From positions 1-15,076 of the forward strand of contig CAZTBB010000043.1 of assembly GCA_964611755.1 (NCBI GenBank): DNA of 15,076 nucleotides, in the 5' to 3' direction. A program made the translations under genes and the position numbers. Shown one piece after another: positions 1 to 7,736 of the stretch. Positions within the stretch are counted from its first letter, which is position 1. Every line of letters begins with the position of its first letter. The notes under the pieces were generated by a model. That model was not told where the DNA came from, searched no databases, and saw only the letters and a list, made by a program, of their open reading frames with translations. The stretch is from CAZTBB01 sp964611755. GTDB taxonomy: Bacteria; Pseudomonadota; Alphaproteobacteria; Micavibrionales; Micavibrionaceae.

Positions 1-180
1 GACACAACCAGCAGTTCCACAAAAATGCGCATGTATTTTTTGTTTTTCATGACAAAGCTTGGCGCCATGTTCAAAAGCCGCGTGACCAAGACGTTTGATG
101 AATTTATGAATATTTCTCTAGAAGAGCGAAAAGCGCTAACAGAGCTTGCGAGAGCGCTACAAACCGATTATGTTGCATAA
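1..180 (+). CDS. C-terminal end of an unrecognised protein (5' truncated by window edge)
   Basis: Frame 1 is open from the first base to a TAA at 178-180 and gives 59 residues ending in LARALQTDYVA. The visible part has a short hydrophobic stretch (MRMYFLFF) followed by a charged, helix-prone tail (SLEERKALTELARAL). I do not recognise the family. The gene probably began upstream of the window. A short ORF starting at the ATG at 25 is possible, but no clear ribosome binding site precedes it. The stop lies 36 nt before sucA with no terminator between them, so read-through into sucA is likely. That this is coding rests on the open frame, the plausible codon use and the position alone. Confidence 0.45.
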   Translation, partial: DTTSSSTKMRMYFLFFMTKLGAMFKSRVTKTFDEFMNISLEERKALTELARALQTDYVA

Positions 181-216
181 AATTTACTGATTACTTTAAA
201 AAAAGGAACAAGACAC

Positions 217-3126
217 ATGGCTCAATCTGCATCTTATAACGAGACTTTCCTTAGCGGCGTTAATTCCGAATATATTGCCCATCTCTATGGTCAGTATTTG
301 CGCAGTCCGGCGAGCGTTGATCGAAGCTGGCAGGAATTTTTTGGTTCTTTAGGGGATGCAGAAATTGAGTTGTTGAAAGAATTGCACGGGGCAAGCTGGA
401 CGCCGGATGAAAATCGCTCCGCCTCACGTGGTTTTGAAGCCGGTGTATCCTCTGCGCCTGATCTTCTGCCGAGCGCCAATCAGAATTACGGGCGCCGTGA
501 GAATGACCAACTTAACCGCGAAGATTTACAGCAAGCTACGCGTGATTCCATTCAGGCACTGATGCTTATTCGAGCTTATCGTGCGCGTGGTCACATGTTG
601 GCCGATCTTGACCCGCTGGGTTTGAAGGAAAAGGAAACGCATCCCGAGCTTCAACCAGAGCATTATGGCTTTACACCTGCGGATATGAACCGCCGCATAT
701 TCATCAACGGTGTATTGGGCATGGAATATGCGACGTTGAATGAAATTTTGGCAGCCTTGCGTCAGATTTATTGTGACAAAATCGGCGTTGAGTTTTTGCA
801 CTTAACAGATCCTGAGGAAAAAGCGTGGATCCAGCAGCGCATTGAAGAGCCACGTAATAAAACCGATTTCACGGTTAATGGGAAGCGCGCCATTCTACAG
901 CGCTTGATAGCAGCCGAGCAGTTTGAGCAGTTCTTGCATAAGAAATACCCGGGCACAAAGCGCTTTGGTGTTGATGGCGGGGAAGCACTGATCCCAGCGA
1001 TTGAACAAATTTTGAAGCGTGGGTCACAAATTGGCTTGGAAGAGGTCGTTATTGGCATGGCCCACCGTGGTCGTTTGAATGTGCTTTCAAATGTCATGGG
1101 TAAATCCTTTACAGCCATTTTTGCCGAATTTCAGGGACAAGCCTCTACGCCTGATGATGTTTTGGGCTCCGGTGATGTGAAGTATCACTTGGGGACATCG
1201 TCTGACCGTGAATTTGAAGATAAAAAAGTGCATTTGTCTTTGACGGCAAACCCATCGCATTTGGAATTTGTGAACCCCGTTGTGATTGGTAAGGTCCGTG
1301 CCAAACAAATCCAGCGTGGTGATGTGGAATCAACCTCTGTCCTACCTCTGCTTCTGCACGGGGATGCGGCTTTTGCCGGACAGGGTGTGACAGCAGAAAC
1401 ACTCATGATTTCCGAGCTGCCCGGTTACCGTGTTGGCGGTACAATTCATATCGTCATTAACAACCAGATCGGCTTTACTACAACGCCTAAATATGGACGT
1501 TCCGGGCCTTACTCTACGGATGTTGCGAAAATGTTGGCTGCTCCGATTTTCCATGTGAATGGGGATGATCCGGAATCTGTTGTGCATGTCTCCCGTATTG
1601 CTACGGAATTCCGTCAACGCTTTAAGAAAGATGTTGTGATTGATATGTTCTGCTACCGCCGCTTTGGTCATAATGAAGGCGACGAACCGGCCTTTACGCA
1701 GCCAATCATGTACAAGACAATTGCTTCGCATGAAACTGCGCGCGAGAAATACATCAAGCAGTTGGTGGCTGAGAAAGTCGTGACGCAAGAAGAGGCCGAT
1801 GGCCTTGTTCAGGAGTTTGTTGATTATCTTGAGGAGGCCTTCCAGGCGACAGAATCCTATAAACCAAATGATGCTGATTTCCTGGGCGGTGCCTGGGAAG
1901 GCTTGAAGGTTGCTTATGGCGATGCGCGCCGCGGTGAGACGGCTATTTCGGATAAAGAAATGGAGACTATGAAGGACAAGCTCACGACTGTGCCTGAGGG
2001 CTTCAACATCAACCGCAAGCTACAGCGTGTCTTGGATACCAAAATCAAAATGTTTGAAAGCGGCGAAGGCTTCGATTGGGCAACAGCCGAGCAACTGGCT
2101 TTTGGTACATTGTTGAGTGATGGTTATGCTGTGCGCCTGTCTGGGCAGGATGTTGGCCGCGGTACATTCTCTCACCGTCATGCGATTTGGTATGATCAGG
2201 AAAACGAGAAAAAATATATTCCATTGCAAAATATTGCCGATGATCAGCCTAAATTCGAAGTGCATGACAGTCCGCTCTCTGAAATGGCTGTGCTTGGTTT
2301 TGAATATGGATACTCGCTGGCTGATCCCAAGACGCTTACGCTTTGGGAGGCCCAGTTCGGTGACTTTGCCAATGGCGCGCAGGTGATTATCGATCAGTTC
2401 ATTGCCTCGGGCGAGAGCAAGTGGTTGCGCATGTCGGGCCTGACAATGCTTTTGCCACATGGGTTTGAAGGTCAAGGGCCGGAACACTCATCCGCTCGTT
2501 TCGAGCGTTTCTTGCAGCTTTCTGCGGAAGATAACTGGCAGGTTGCAAATTGTACGACGCCGGCGAATTACTTCCATATTCTTCGCCGTCAGATGGCGCG
2601 TGACTTCCGTAAACCATTGATCATTATGACTCCGAAATCATTGTTGCGTCACAAGCTGGCGGTCTCGACAGCCGACATGTTCACAGGCGAGAGCACCTTC
2701 CACCGCGTTCTTTGGGATGATGATGCGAAGGATCTGGCCAAGCCGGATAAGATCAAGCGTGTGGTTTTATGTACCGGTAAGGTTTATTACGACCTTCTTG
2801 AGGAGCGCCGCAAACGTGATGTGAAAGATGTTTTGATCTTGCGCGTTGAACAGCTTTATCCATTCCCGCATAAGGCATTAGTTGAGGAATTGAAGCCTTA
2901 CAAAAATGCTGAGGTTGTTTGGTGTCAGGAAGAACCTGAAAACCAAGGAGCCTGGTTCTTTGTTGACCGTTTGATAGAAGCTGTTTTGGCCGATGTTAAA
3001 ACAAAGTCATCTCGTCCGCGTTATATTGGTCGTGTAGCGGCCGCTGCGCCTGCGACTGGTTTGATGAAGCGCCATATTGATGAGCAATCAAGGCTGATCG
3101 ATGAAGCGCTCGATACGAAGAAGTAG
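217..3126 (+). CDS. sucA: 2-oxoglutarate dehydrogenase E1 component (SucA)
   Basis: This is the thiamine-diphosphate-dependent E1 subunit of the 2-oxoglutarate dehydrogenase complex in the TCA cycle. It decarboxylates 2-oxoglutarate and passes the succinyl group to the lipoyl domain of E2 (SucB). The 969 aa length is normal for the family. Visible family signatures are the N-terminal E2-contact segment (YIAHLYGQYLRSPASVD, about residues 19-35), the cofactor region HGDAAFAGQG (from H381) followed by VINNQIGFTT (N415-N416-Q417), RRFGHNEGDEP, GPEHSSAR (754-761), and the C-terminal block LRVEQLYPFPHKAL with EEPENQGAW. The ATG is preceded by AAGGA at 203-207 with suitable spacing. It is not followed by sucB or lpd. 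Instead its last 26 nt overlap the start of thiE, placing it at the head of a thiamine biosynthesis operon. Confidence 0.97.
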   Translation: MAQSASYNETFLSGVNSEYIAHLYGQYLRSPASVDRSWQEFFGSLGDAEIELLKELHGASWTPDENRSASRGFEAGVSSAPDLLPSANQNYGRRENDQLNREDLQQATRDSIQALMLIRAYRARGHMLADLDPLGLKEKETHPELQPEHYGFTPADMNRRIFINGVLGMEYATLNEILAALRQIYCDKIGVEFLHLTDPEEKAWIQQRIEEPRNKTDFTVNGKRAILQRLIAAEQFEQFLHKKYPGTKRFGVDGGEALIPAIEQILKRGSQIGLEEVVIGMAHRGRLNVLSNVMGKSFTAIFAEFQGQASTPDDVLGSGDVKYHLGTSSDREFEDKKVHLSLTANPSHLEFVNPVVIGKVRAKQIQRGDVESTSVLPLLLHGDAAFAGQGVTAETLMISELPGYRVGGTIHIVINNQIGFTTTPKYGRSGPYSTDVAKMLAAPIFHVNGDDPESVVHVSRIATEFRQRFKKDVVIDMFCYRRFGHNEGDEPAFTQPIMYKTIASHETAREKYIKQLVAEKVVTQEEADGLVQEFVDYLEEAFQATESYKPNDADFLGGAWEGLKVAYGDARRGETAISDKEMETMKDKLTTVPEGFNINRKLQRVLDTKIKMFESGEGFDWATAEQLAFGTLLSDGYAVRLSGQDVGRGTFSHRHAIWYDQENEKKYIPLQNIADDQPKFEVHDSPLSEMAVLGFEYGYSLADPKTLTLWEAQFGDFANGAQVIIDQFIASGESKWLRMSGLTMLLPHGFEGQGPEHSSARFERFLQLSAEDNWQVANCTTPANYFHILRRQMARDFRKPLIIMTPKSLLRHKLAVSTADMFTGESTFHRVLWDDDAKDLAKPDKIKRVVLCTGKVYYDLLEERRKRDVKDVLILRVEQLYPFPHKALVEELKPYKNAEVVWCQEEPENQGAWFFVDRLIEAVLADVKTKSSRPRYIGRVAAAAPATGLMKRHIDEQSRLIDEALDTKK

Positions 3127-3775
3127 CGTGTCGTTCCGCTCTGGCTTTGATCTCTCCTTATATCTGGTTTTAGACCCTGCCTGCTGTGCGGGCAGGGATG
3201 TTGTGGATGTTGCTATTCAGGCTGTGCAAGGCGGGGTTACTATGATCCAATTGCGCAATAAGGGGGGCGATGAAGCTCTCTTTGCTGCACAGGCCGCAAT
3301 GATCTCTGAGATTATCAAGCCTTTCAATATTCCTTTTTTGATTAACGATAATGTGGGTATTGCCAAGTCGGTGGAGGCGGATGGGGTGCATTTAGGGCAA
3401 GGGGATATGCAGGTCTCAGAAGCGCGAGCGATGCTTGGGGATGATAAGATCATTGGTCTGACCGCATTTACACCGGATCATATGACCGCGATTGATCCGG
3501 CAATTGTAGATTATGCAGGCAGCGGCCCCGTGTTTGATACAAAGACAGACAAGGGCAAACCTGTGATTGGCCCGGATGGGCTGGCGGGGTTAGTAAATCT
3601 GTCGCCTGTGCCTGTTGTTGGTATTGGGGGCATAACTCCGGAGCGTGCCGGTGATGTTATCAGGGCAGGCGCAAGAGGCGTTGCCATGATGCGCGCCATT
3701 AGTGAAGCGCAAGATCCGCAAGATGCGGCAAGAGAGTTTCATATCCAGCTTGCCCGTGCTAAAGATCAAACATGA
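3101..3775 (+). CDS. thiE: Thiamine-phosphate synthase (ThiE)
   Basis: ThiE condenses HMP diphosphate with thiazole phosphate to give thiamine monophosphate, as a cytosolic TIM barrel. At 224 aa it has the expected size. Motifs in order are LYLVLDP (20-26), GVTMIQLRNK (45-54), FLINDN (79-84), the magnesium and diphosphate-binding stretch ADGVHLGQGD (93-102), GPVFDTKTDKGKP (142-154) and VVGIGGITPE (172-181). The start is uncertain. ATG 3101 lies inside sucA and has AAGG at 3090-3093. An in-frame GTG at 3128, two bases after the sucA stop, would remove nine residues and put the first beta strand at a more typical distance from the N-terminus. Translational coupling to sucA is likely with either start. 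The stop overlaps the thiD start as ATGA. Confidence 0.93.
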   Translation: MKRSIRRSSVSFRSGFDLSLYLVLDPACCAGRDVVDVAIQAVQGGVTMIQLRNKGGDEALFAAQAAMISEIIKPFNIPFLINDNVGIAKSVEADGVHLGQGDMQVSEARAMLGDDKIIGLTAFTPDHMTAIDPAIVDYAGSGPVFDTKTDKGKPVIGPDGLAGLVNLSPVPVVGIGGITPERAGDVIRAGARGVAMMRAISEAQDPQDAAREFHIQLARAKDQT

Positions 3776-4566
3776 TCAAGAATGTTCTTACAATCGCAGG
3801 GTCTGATCCATCGGGCGGCGCAGGTATTCAGGCTGATTTAAAAACTTTTTCAGCATTGGGATGCTATGGCATGGCGGCTATCACAGCGTTGACAGCGCAG
3901 AACACGCAAGGTGTTCAAGATGTGCATATCCCTCCAGCCGAATTTTTAGAGCAACAAATCAGATCTCTGCTTGATGATGTTCGCATTGATGGCGTGAAGA
4001 TCGGTATGGCCGGCAATGAAGACACAATTAAAGTAATCGCTCAGGCTCTTAAAGATAAAAATACCCCTCATATTGTCCTCGATCCTGTAATGGTGGCCAC
4101 CAGTGGTGATCCGCTCCTATCAAGTGAGGCCGTTGAGATTTTAAAGCACGATTTATTGCCCCTTGCCGATGTGATTACACCCAATATCCCAGAGGCAGAG
4201 ATATTGCTCGGGCAAGAATATGATGGTGATTTGGAAAAGATGGCACAAGAGCTTCTGAAATTGGGGAGTAGGGCCGTCTTGCTGAAAGGTGGACATTTGG
4301 ATGGGCACGCCAGTATCGATGTTATGGCTTTGGAGGACGGTGTTTTCATTATGCAGGAACCGCGCATAGATACCAAGAACACGCATGGCACGGGCTGTAC
4401 TTTATCATCGGCTTTAGCGTGTTATCTAGCCAAAGGTTTGGGTGTTAGGTCCGCGGCTGAGGCCGCAAAATCATATATCACGGATGCTATAAAAGCCTCA
4501 GATCAATTAGATATAGGCAAGGGCAGTGGGCCCGTTCATCATTTCCATGGGGTGTGGGATGAGTGA
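3772..4566 (+). CDS. thiD: Hydroxymethylpyrimidine/phosphomethylpyrimidine kinase (ThiD)
   Basis: ThiD phosphorylates HMP and then HMP phosphate, supplying the pyrimidine diphosphate used by ThiE. It is a ribokinase-fold enzyme and 264 aa is the standard size. Visible motifs are the N-terminal TIAGSDPSGGAGIQADLKT (7-25), CYGMAAITALTAQNT (31-45), LDPVMVATSG (103-112), TPNIPEAEILLG (136-147), and the anion-hole and active-site segment HGTGCT (205-210) with the conserved Cys209. The C-terminal GKGSGPVHHFH is also typical. The start ATG overlaps the thiE stop by four bases and the end overlaps thiL by eight, so the three genes are almost certainly translated from one message. It has no fused ThiE domain, unlike ThiDE fusions found in some bacteria. 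Confidence 0.96.
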   Translation: MIKNVLTIAGSDPSGGAGIQADLKTFSALGCYGMAAITALTAQNTQGVQDVHIPPAEFLEQQIRSLLDDVRIDGVKIGMAGNEDTIKVIAQALKDKNTPHIVLDPVMVATSGDPLLSSEAVEILKHDLLPLADVITPNIPEAEILLGQEYDGDLEKMAQELLKLGSRAVLLKGGHLDGHASIDVMALEDGVFIMQEPRIDTKNTHGTGCTLSSALACYLAKGLGVRSAAEAAKSYITDAIKASDQLDIGKGSGPVHHFHGVWDE

Positions 4567-5509
4567 GTTTGATCTGATCGAGCGATATTTCGCGCCCCTC
4601 TCACGGGATGGATTGGTCAATGACGGCGCCGTAATCGATGTGCCGGAGGCGCACCAGATCGTTGTATCGTCCGATACATTGAATGAAGGGATGCATTTTT
4701 GGGTGGGTGAGGAGCCTGAATTCATAGCGATCAAGGCGCTGCGATCAAATATTTCCGATCTATTGGCAATGGGCGCAGACCCCTATTGTTATCAACTCAA
4801 CCTTGCTTTGCCTGTAAAGGATGAAGCTTGGCTGGTTCGATTTTCAGAAGCCCTGAAAGAAGAGCAGCAGGATTTTGGTGTTTTTCTCTCCGGCGGTGAT
4901 ACAACCAAAATAGACGGGCCTTTATCGATATCTATTACGGCACTGGGGCTTGTTCCCCATGGTAAGGCGATTATGCGCCAAGGTGCGCAGCCGGGCGACA
5001 AGATCGTTGTTACAGGCCGGATTGGTGATGCGTGGGTTGGTTTAAAGCTTCTGAATCAGGAGTTACAAAGTGATGATGATGCATATTTTATTGAGCGTTA
5101 TCGCGCGCCCAATCCGCCAATAGGGATATCCCGTCTCGTGCGTGATATGGCGCATGCAGCTTTGGATGTCTCGGATGGTTTAATGGCTGATTTAGGGCAT
5201 ATCGCAAAGCGCTCGCATATCGATATTGAGGTGAGAGCCGATTTCGTGCCGTTTTCACCACAGGCTCAAAAACTTGTAGAGCAAGAAAAGATATCGATAG
5301 AAGATTTAATAACGGGCGGGGATGATTATCAACTGGCCCTCAGCATCCCAGCTGATCAGGTTGATGCATTTGTTCAGGGTGCTAAAGGGCGGGGCGTGCA
5401 AGCCAGTGTTGTCGGGACATGTCATGGAAAAGGCGCCGGGCAGGTGAGTGTTGTAGATAAAAACGGCCAGCCTATGACGCTATCAAAAGCAGGCTGGCAA
5501 CATTTTTAG
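4559..5509 (+). CDS. thiL: Thiamine-monophosphate kinase (ThiL)
   Basis: ThiL uses ATP to convert thiamine monophosphate to thiamine diphosphate, the last step of the pathway, and belongs to the AIR-synthase-like (PurM) fold. From this start it is 316 aa, normal for the family. Motifs are NDGAVI (21-26), VVSSDTLNEGMHF (35-47), KALRSNISDLLAMGADP (59-75), GGDTT (112-116), DVSDGLMADLGH (203-214) and GGDDYQL (253-259). An upstream in-frame ATG at 4526 lies within thiD and adds 11 unrelated residues. ATG 4559 is preferred because it follows a G-rich stretch (GGGGTGTGGG), gives an eight-base overlap with thiD and begins with the usual MSEFDLIERYF. The last motif is normally GGEDYEL in this family, so two conservative changes are present. 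The 3' end also encodes a terminator hairpin. Confidence 0.95.
   Translation: MSEFDLIERYFAPLSRDGLVNDGAVIDVPEAHQIVVSSDTLNEGMHFWVGEEPEFIAIKALRSNISDLLAMGADPYCYQLNLALPVKDEAWLVRFSEALKEEQQDFGVFLSGGDTTKIDGPLSISITALGLVPHGKAIMRQGAQPGDKIVVTGRIGDAWVGLKLLNQELQSDDDAYFIERYRAPNPPIGISRLVRDMAHAALDVSDGLMADLGHIAKRSHIDIEVRADFVPFSPQAQKLVEQEKISIEDLITGGDDYQLALSIPADQVDAFVQGAKGRGVQASVVGTCHGKGAGQVSVVDKNGQPMTLSKAGWQHF
5466..5507 (+). terminator. Bidirectional intrinsic terminator inside the thiL 3' end
   Basis: GCCAGCCT (5466-5473) and AGGCTGGC (5491-5498) are perfect reverse complements separated by 17 nt. On the + strand the hairpin is followed by AACATTTTT, ending at the thiL stop. Read on the - strand the same hairpin is followed by CGTTTTTATC. 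The nearest gene is convergent and its stop codon is at 5518-5520, so one structure can end transcription from both sides. The hairpin lies entirely within thiL coding sequence, because only eight bases separate the two genes. Confidence 0.6.
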
Positions 5510-5517
5510 GTTATAAA

Positions 5518-6375
5518 CTAGCGCCTGTATTGGCATTTCGGCTCAAGCTTAAGAAGCTCAGGCCATTTATCAACCCAGCCTTTATCATGATCGGCATCCT
5601 GGATTACAGTGCTTTGTAGGCAAGAGTGATCTTTGAATTTGGCTTTATAGCTGTTGTATATCACTGGTGGAACAATTTTATCCTGACCACCAATGAAATG
5701 ATATTGAGGAATGTCACTGAGCTGATCTGTGAAATCGGCAGGATTGAGCGAGGCTTCCAAAATAGTGACGTTGTGGAATTCACTATGGGTTTTATGATCG
5801 AGATTGCCGGCTACGCTGCGCAGGCTGACGATATCATCACGCTCTGCCGCAACCAGAGCAGCAATACCGGCACCGCCGGAAAAGCCAATAAGATTGAAAC
5901 CGCTAATTTGATAGCGTGCCTTGATTTCATCGAGCGCGCTCTGATAGGCAGCAATCACTTCGGGAGCGTAGCGCTTATTGGTCCAATAGGCCGCATCACA
6001 TGGCTCTTGTTTATTGATAAGTTTGCTAAACTGGCATGGGCGAGCCAGATAGCCAACATTCCCTGCTTTATCCAGCGCTGCTAGGTTAAGTGCCACAGGA
6101 TTGTTTGGGGTCGGGTCTAACGATGGGCTGCTTCTGGAGAGCCATGCCAAGCCATCACCTTCAATATAGAGATTCATCACGCTCCCACGTTTGTGGATAC
6201 GCTCATAGGCGGTCAATAAAAACGGGCCGGCCGGGATTGTTCGATGGATCATAAAGGCCGGGCCTGCGATACGTTTGGCAGTTTCAACACGATCATAAGG
6301 ACCTGTGACAGAACAGGCTTGAAGCAAAAATAATGATGCAAGAAGTGAAGCAAAAACAGAAATTTGAAAGCGCAT
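5518..6375 (-). CDS. Lipoprotein with an alpha/beta-hydrolase fold, substrate unknown
   Basis: The 285 aa product starts with a short positive n-region and a hydrophobic segment (FASLLASLFLLQ) followed by a lipobox LLQAC, so Cys21 should be lipidated. Ser at +2 would favour outer-membrane sorting by the enterobacterial rule. The mature part has a nucleophile elbow GFSGGAG with Ser166, followed by GGQDKIVPP (Asp232) and DADHDKGW (His263), in the order and spacing of an alpha/beta-hydrolase triad. The Cys at 114, 126, 252 and 281 could form two disulfides in an exported protein. The start ATG has AGGACA upstream. The specific family and substrate are not recognisable, and esterase or peptidase activity would be a guess. 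It faces thiL tail to tail and follows xth on the same strand after 98 nt. Confidence 0.82.
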   Translation of the reverse strand: MRFQISVFASLLASLFLLQACSVTGPYDRVETAKRIAGPAFMIHRTIPAGPFLLTAYERIHKRGSVMNLYIEGDGLAWLSRSSPSLDPTPNNPVALNLAALDKAGNVGYLARPCQFSKLINKQEPCDAAYWTNKRYAPEVIAAYQSALDEIKARYQISGFNLIGFSGGAGIAALVAAERDDIVSLRSVAGNLDHKTHSEFHNVTILEASLNPADFTDQLSDIPQYHFIGGQDKIVPPVIYNSYKAKFKDHSCLQSTVIQDADHDKGWVDKWPELLKLEPKCQYRR

Positions 6376-6411
6376 TTGATTATGTGTCCTTGTAAATCAA
6401 CCATTGAACTT

Positions 6412-6452
6412 AAAAAAACACTAGCATGTCAGCAGGCTCACTCCAAATGCTA
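6412..6452 (-). terminator. Weak possible terminator between xth and the lipoprotein gene
   Basis: On the - strand TAGCAT and ATGCTA (complement of 6447-6452 and 6422-6427) can pair across a 19-nt loop and are followed by GTG and seven T residues (6418-6412). A competing pairing, CCAAATG (6443-6449) with CATTTGG (6466-6472), overlaps it and has no T tract. The stem is only six base pairs, so partial termination of the globin-xth message is the most that can be suggested. Confidence 0.3.
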
Positions 6453-6473
6453 AAGCTCAATTATCCATTTGGT

Positions 6474-7256
6474 TTAAATAAGTGAGGCGAGCTCAACTAT
6501 AATCGGCGTATGGTCGGATGGTTTCTCCCAGCCGCGCGGCTCTTTATCAATTATGCAGCCAGTAAGCCTGTCTGTGATTTCCGGTGAGGTAAGAAAGTGA
6601 TCGATGCGAATACCGTCATTTTTTTGCCATGCGCCTCTTTGATAGTCCCAGAAGCTATAAGTTTCAGCGCTCGTATCGAAAATGCGATAGGCATCACTCA
6701 AGCCTAAGTTGAGATATTGACGAAAGAGTTTCAGGCTTTCTGGGCGAAAGAGGGCATCACCACTCCACGCCTTCGGGTCATGACAATCTTCGTCACGTGG
6801 AATGATATTAAAATCCCCCCCGATGAGAAAAGGGGTGTTACTCGCCCGTAATGTTTTGAGGCGGTCATAGAGATGTCCCATCCATTTAAGCTTGTAAGGA
6901 AATTTCTCGCTCTCGACAGGGTTGCCGTTAGGCATGTATATGTTGATGATATGTGTTTGCCCTGATTTTACTTCTATGAAGCGCGCTTGTTCATCATCCT
7001 CAAAGCCGTAGAGCGCGTCACTCACAAGGTCGAGTGTGATGCCCTTTTTATATAATACGGCGACGCCATTATAAGCTTTTTGAGATTTTACTATGCATGA
7101 ATAGCCGAGCGCTTCAAATGTATCGGCCGGGAACTCAACACCTTTTAATTCCTGCATCATCAGAATATCAAGATTGCTTTGTTTGAGATATTTCTCAACA
7201 TGTGCCTCGCGTGCTTTGATTGAGTTTACATTCCAACTGGCTATTGTAAGAGACAT
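6474..7256 (-). CDS. xth: Exodeoxyribonuclease III (Xth)
   Basis: This is a DNA repair enzyme with AP endonuclease and 3'-phosphodiesterase/exonuclease activity, acting in base excision repair. The 260 aa length fits the family. Catalytic motifs of the EEP (endonuclease/exonuclease/phosphatase) fold are complete: SWNVNSIKAR (N9, N11), MMQELKG (metal ligand E36), YNGVAVLY, IYMPNG (Y107), GGDFNIIPRDEDCHD (D148, N150), YSFWDYQRGAWQKN (200-213), GIRIDHFLTSP (D219) and EKPSDHTPI with the general base pair D248-H249. GAAGGAA precedes the ATG at close spacing. It begins 21 nt after the globin stop on the same strand, so the two are probably cotranscribed. Confidence 0.96.
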   Translation of the reverse strand: MSLTIASWNVNSIKAREAHVEKYLKQSNLDILMMQELKGVEFPADTFEALGYSCIVKSQKAYNGVAVLYKKGITLDLVSDALYGFEDDEQARFIEVKSGQTHIINIYMPNGNPVESEKFPYKLKWMGHLYDRLKTLRASNTPFLIGGDFNIIPRDEDCHDPKAWSGDALFRPESLKLFRQYLNLGLSDAYRIFDTSAETYSFWDYQRGAWQKNDGIRIDHFLTSPEITDRLTGCIIDKEPRGWEKPSDHTPIIVELASLI

Positions 7257-7277
7257 TTTATTCCTTCGTTTGATATA

Positions 7278-7649
7278 TCAACGATTGAGAACATCATCAC
7301 GCGTAGAGCCTGCAATAGCCATCACTTCTGAGATGAGAGAGCTATCCAGGCCAAGCTCCTCGAGAGTAGATTGCAGGTTCTGTGCAACGGCATCAAAGTG
7401 ATCATCATTCAGCCCGTGGTCACGAACAAGATGTGCATGAGCTTCACGCATATTTTTACCGGTATATGTCTCCATGCCGCCAAAAGCATATGTCAAAAAC
7501 GCTTTTTGATGTGATCTTTGGCGCGTCATATCAACAGGATCAAAAAAATGTTTGATCCTGTCATCGGCAAGAACCTTGTCGTAAAACAGATCAACTGCGG
7601 CATCTACGGCCGGCTTACCTCCCAATCTTGTAAATAGGCTGTCACTCAT
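7278..7649 (-). CDS. glbN: Group 1 truncated haemoglobin (GlbN/TrHbN type)
   Basis: This is a 123 aa haem protein of the two-over-two globin fold. Family members bind oxygen or NO, and many act in NO or reactive nitrogen detoxification. Motifs are LFTRLGGKPAVDAAVDLFY with the distal Tyr B10 at 23, DDRIKHFFDPVDM (29-41), RQRSHQKAFLTYAFGG (43-58, Gln44 at E7, His47 at E10, Gln48 at E11) and MREAHAHLV with proximal His71. It resembles cyanobacterial GlbN closely, including His E10, which gives bis-histidine haem coordination in that protein. The frame is open upstream to another ATG at 7757, but the extension has no globin similarity and overlaps the rplJ promoter. ATG 7649 has GGGGAGA at good spacing and is the right start. 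The symbol is by similarity only. Confidence 0.92.
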   Translation of the reverse strand: MSDSLFTRLGGKPAVDAAVDLFYDKVLADDRIKHFFDPVDMTRQRSHQKAFLTYAFGGMETYTGKNMREAHAHLVRDHGLNDDHFDAVAQNLQSTLEELGLDSSLISEVMAIAGSTRDDVLNR

Positions 7650-7736
7650 GGCTTTATATCTCCCCTTTATTGAATGTATAAACTCTAGCATAGGCGTGCT
7701 TGCGAATTGAAGATGCAAAAGAAAATATATTTTTCC

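Noticed and set aside
181..216. TPP riboswitch controlling the sucA-thi operon
   Set aside because: The 36-nt gap before sucA is too short, and I see none of the conserved riboswitch sequences there or upstream in the window. A switch further upstream cannot be excluded.
1342..1788. Antisense open frame of 148 codons within sucA
   Set aside because: It lies fully inside a gene with clear family motifs, has no ribosome binding site or family features, and is a by-product of codon bias.
4526..4558. Upstream start for thiL
   Set aside because: It would add 11 residues encoded inside thiD. The start at 4559 gives the family-typical N-terminus and a tight overlap.
5626..6084. A + strand open frame of 152 codons opposite the lipoprotein gene
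   Set aside because: The opposite strand encodes a lipobox and a hydrolase triad. This frame shows no recognisable motif and no start signal.
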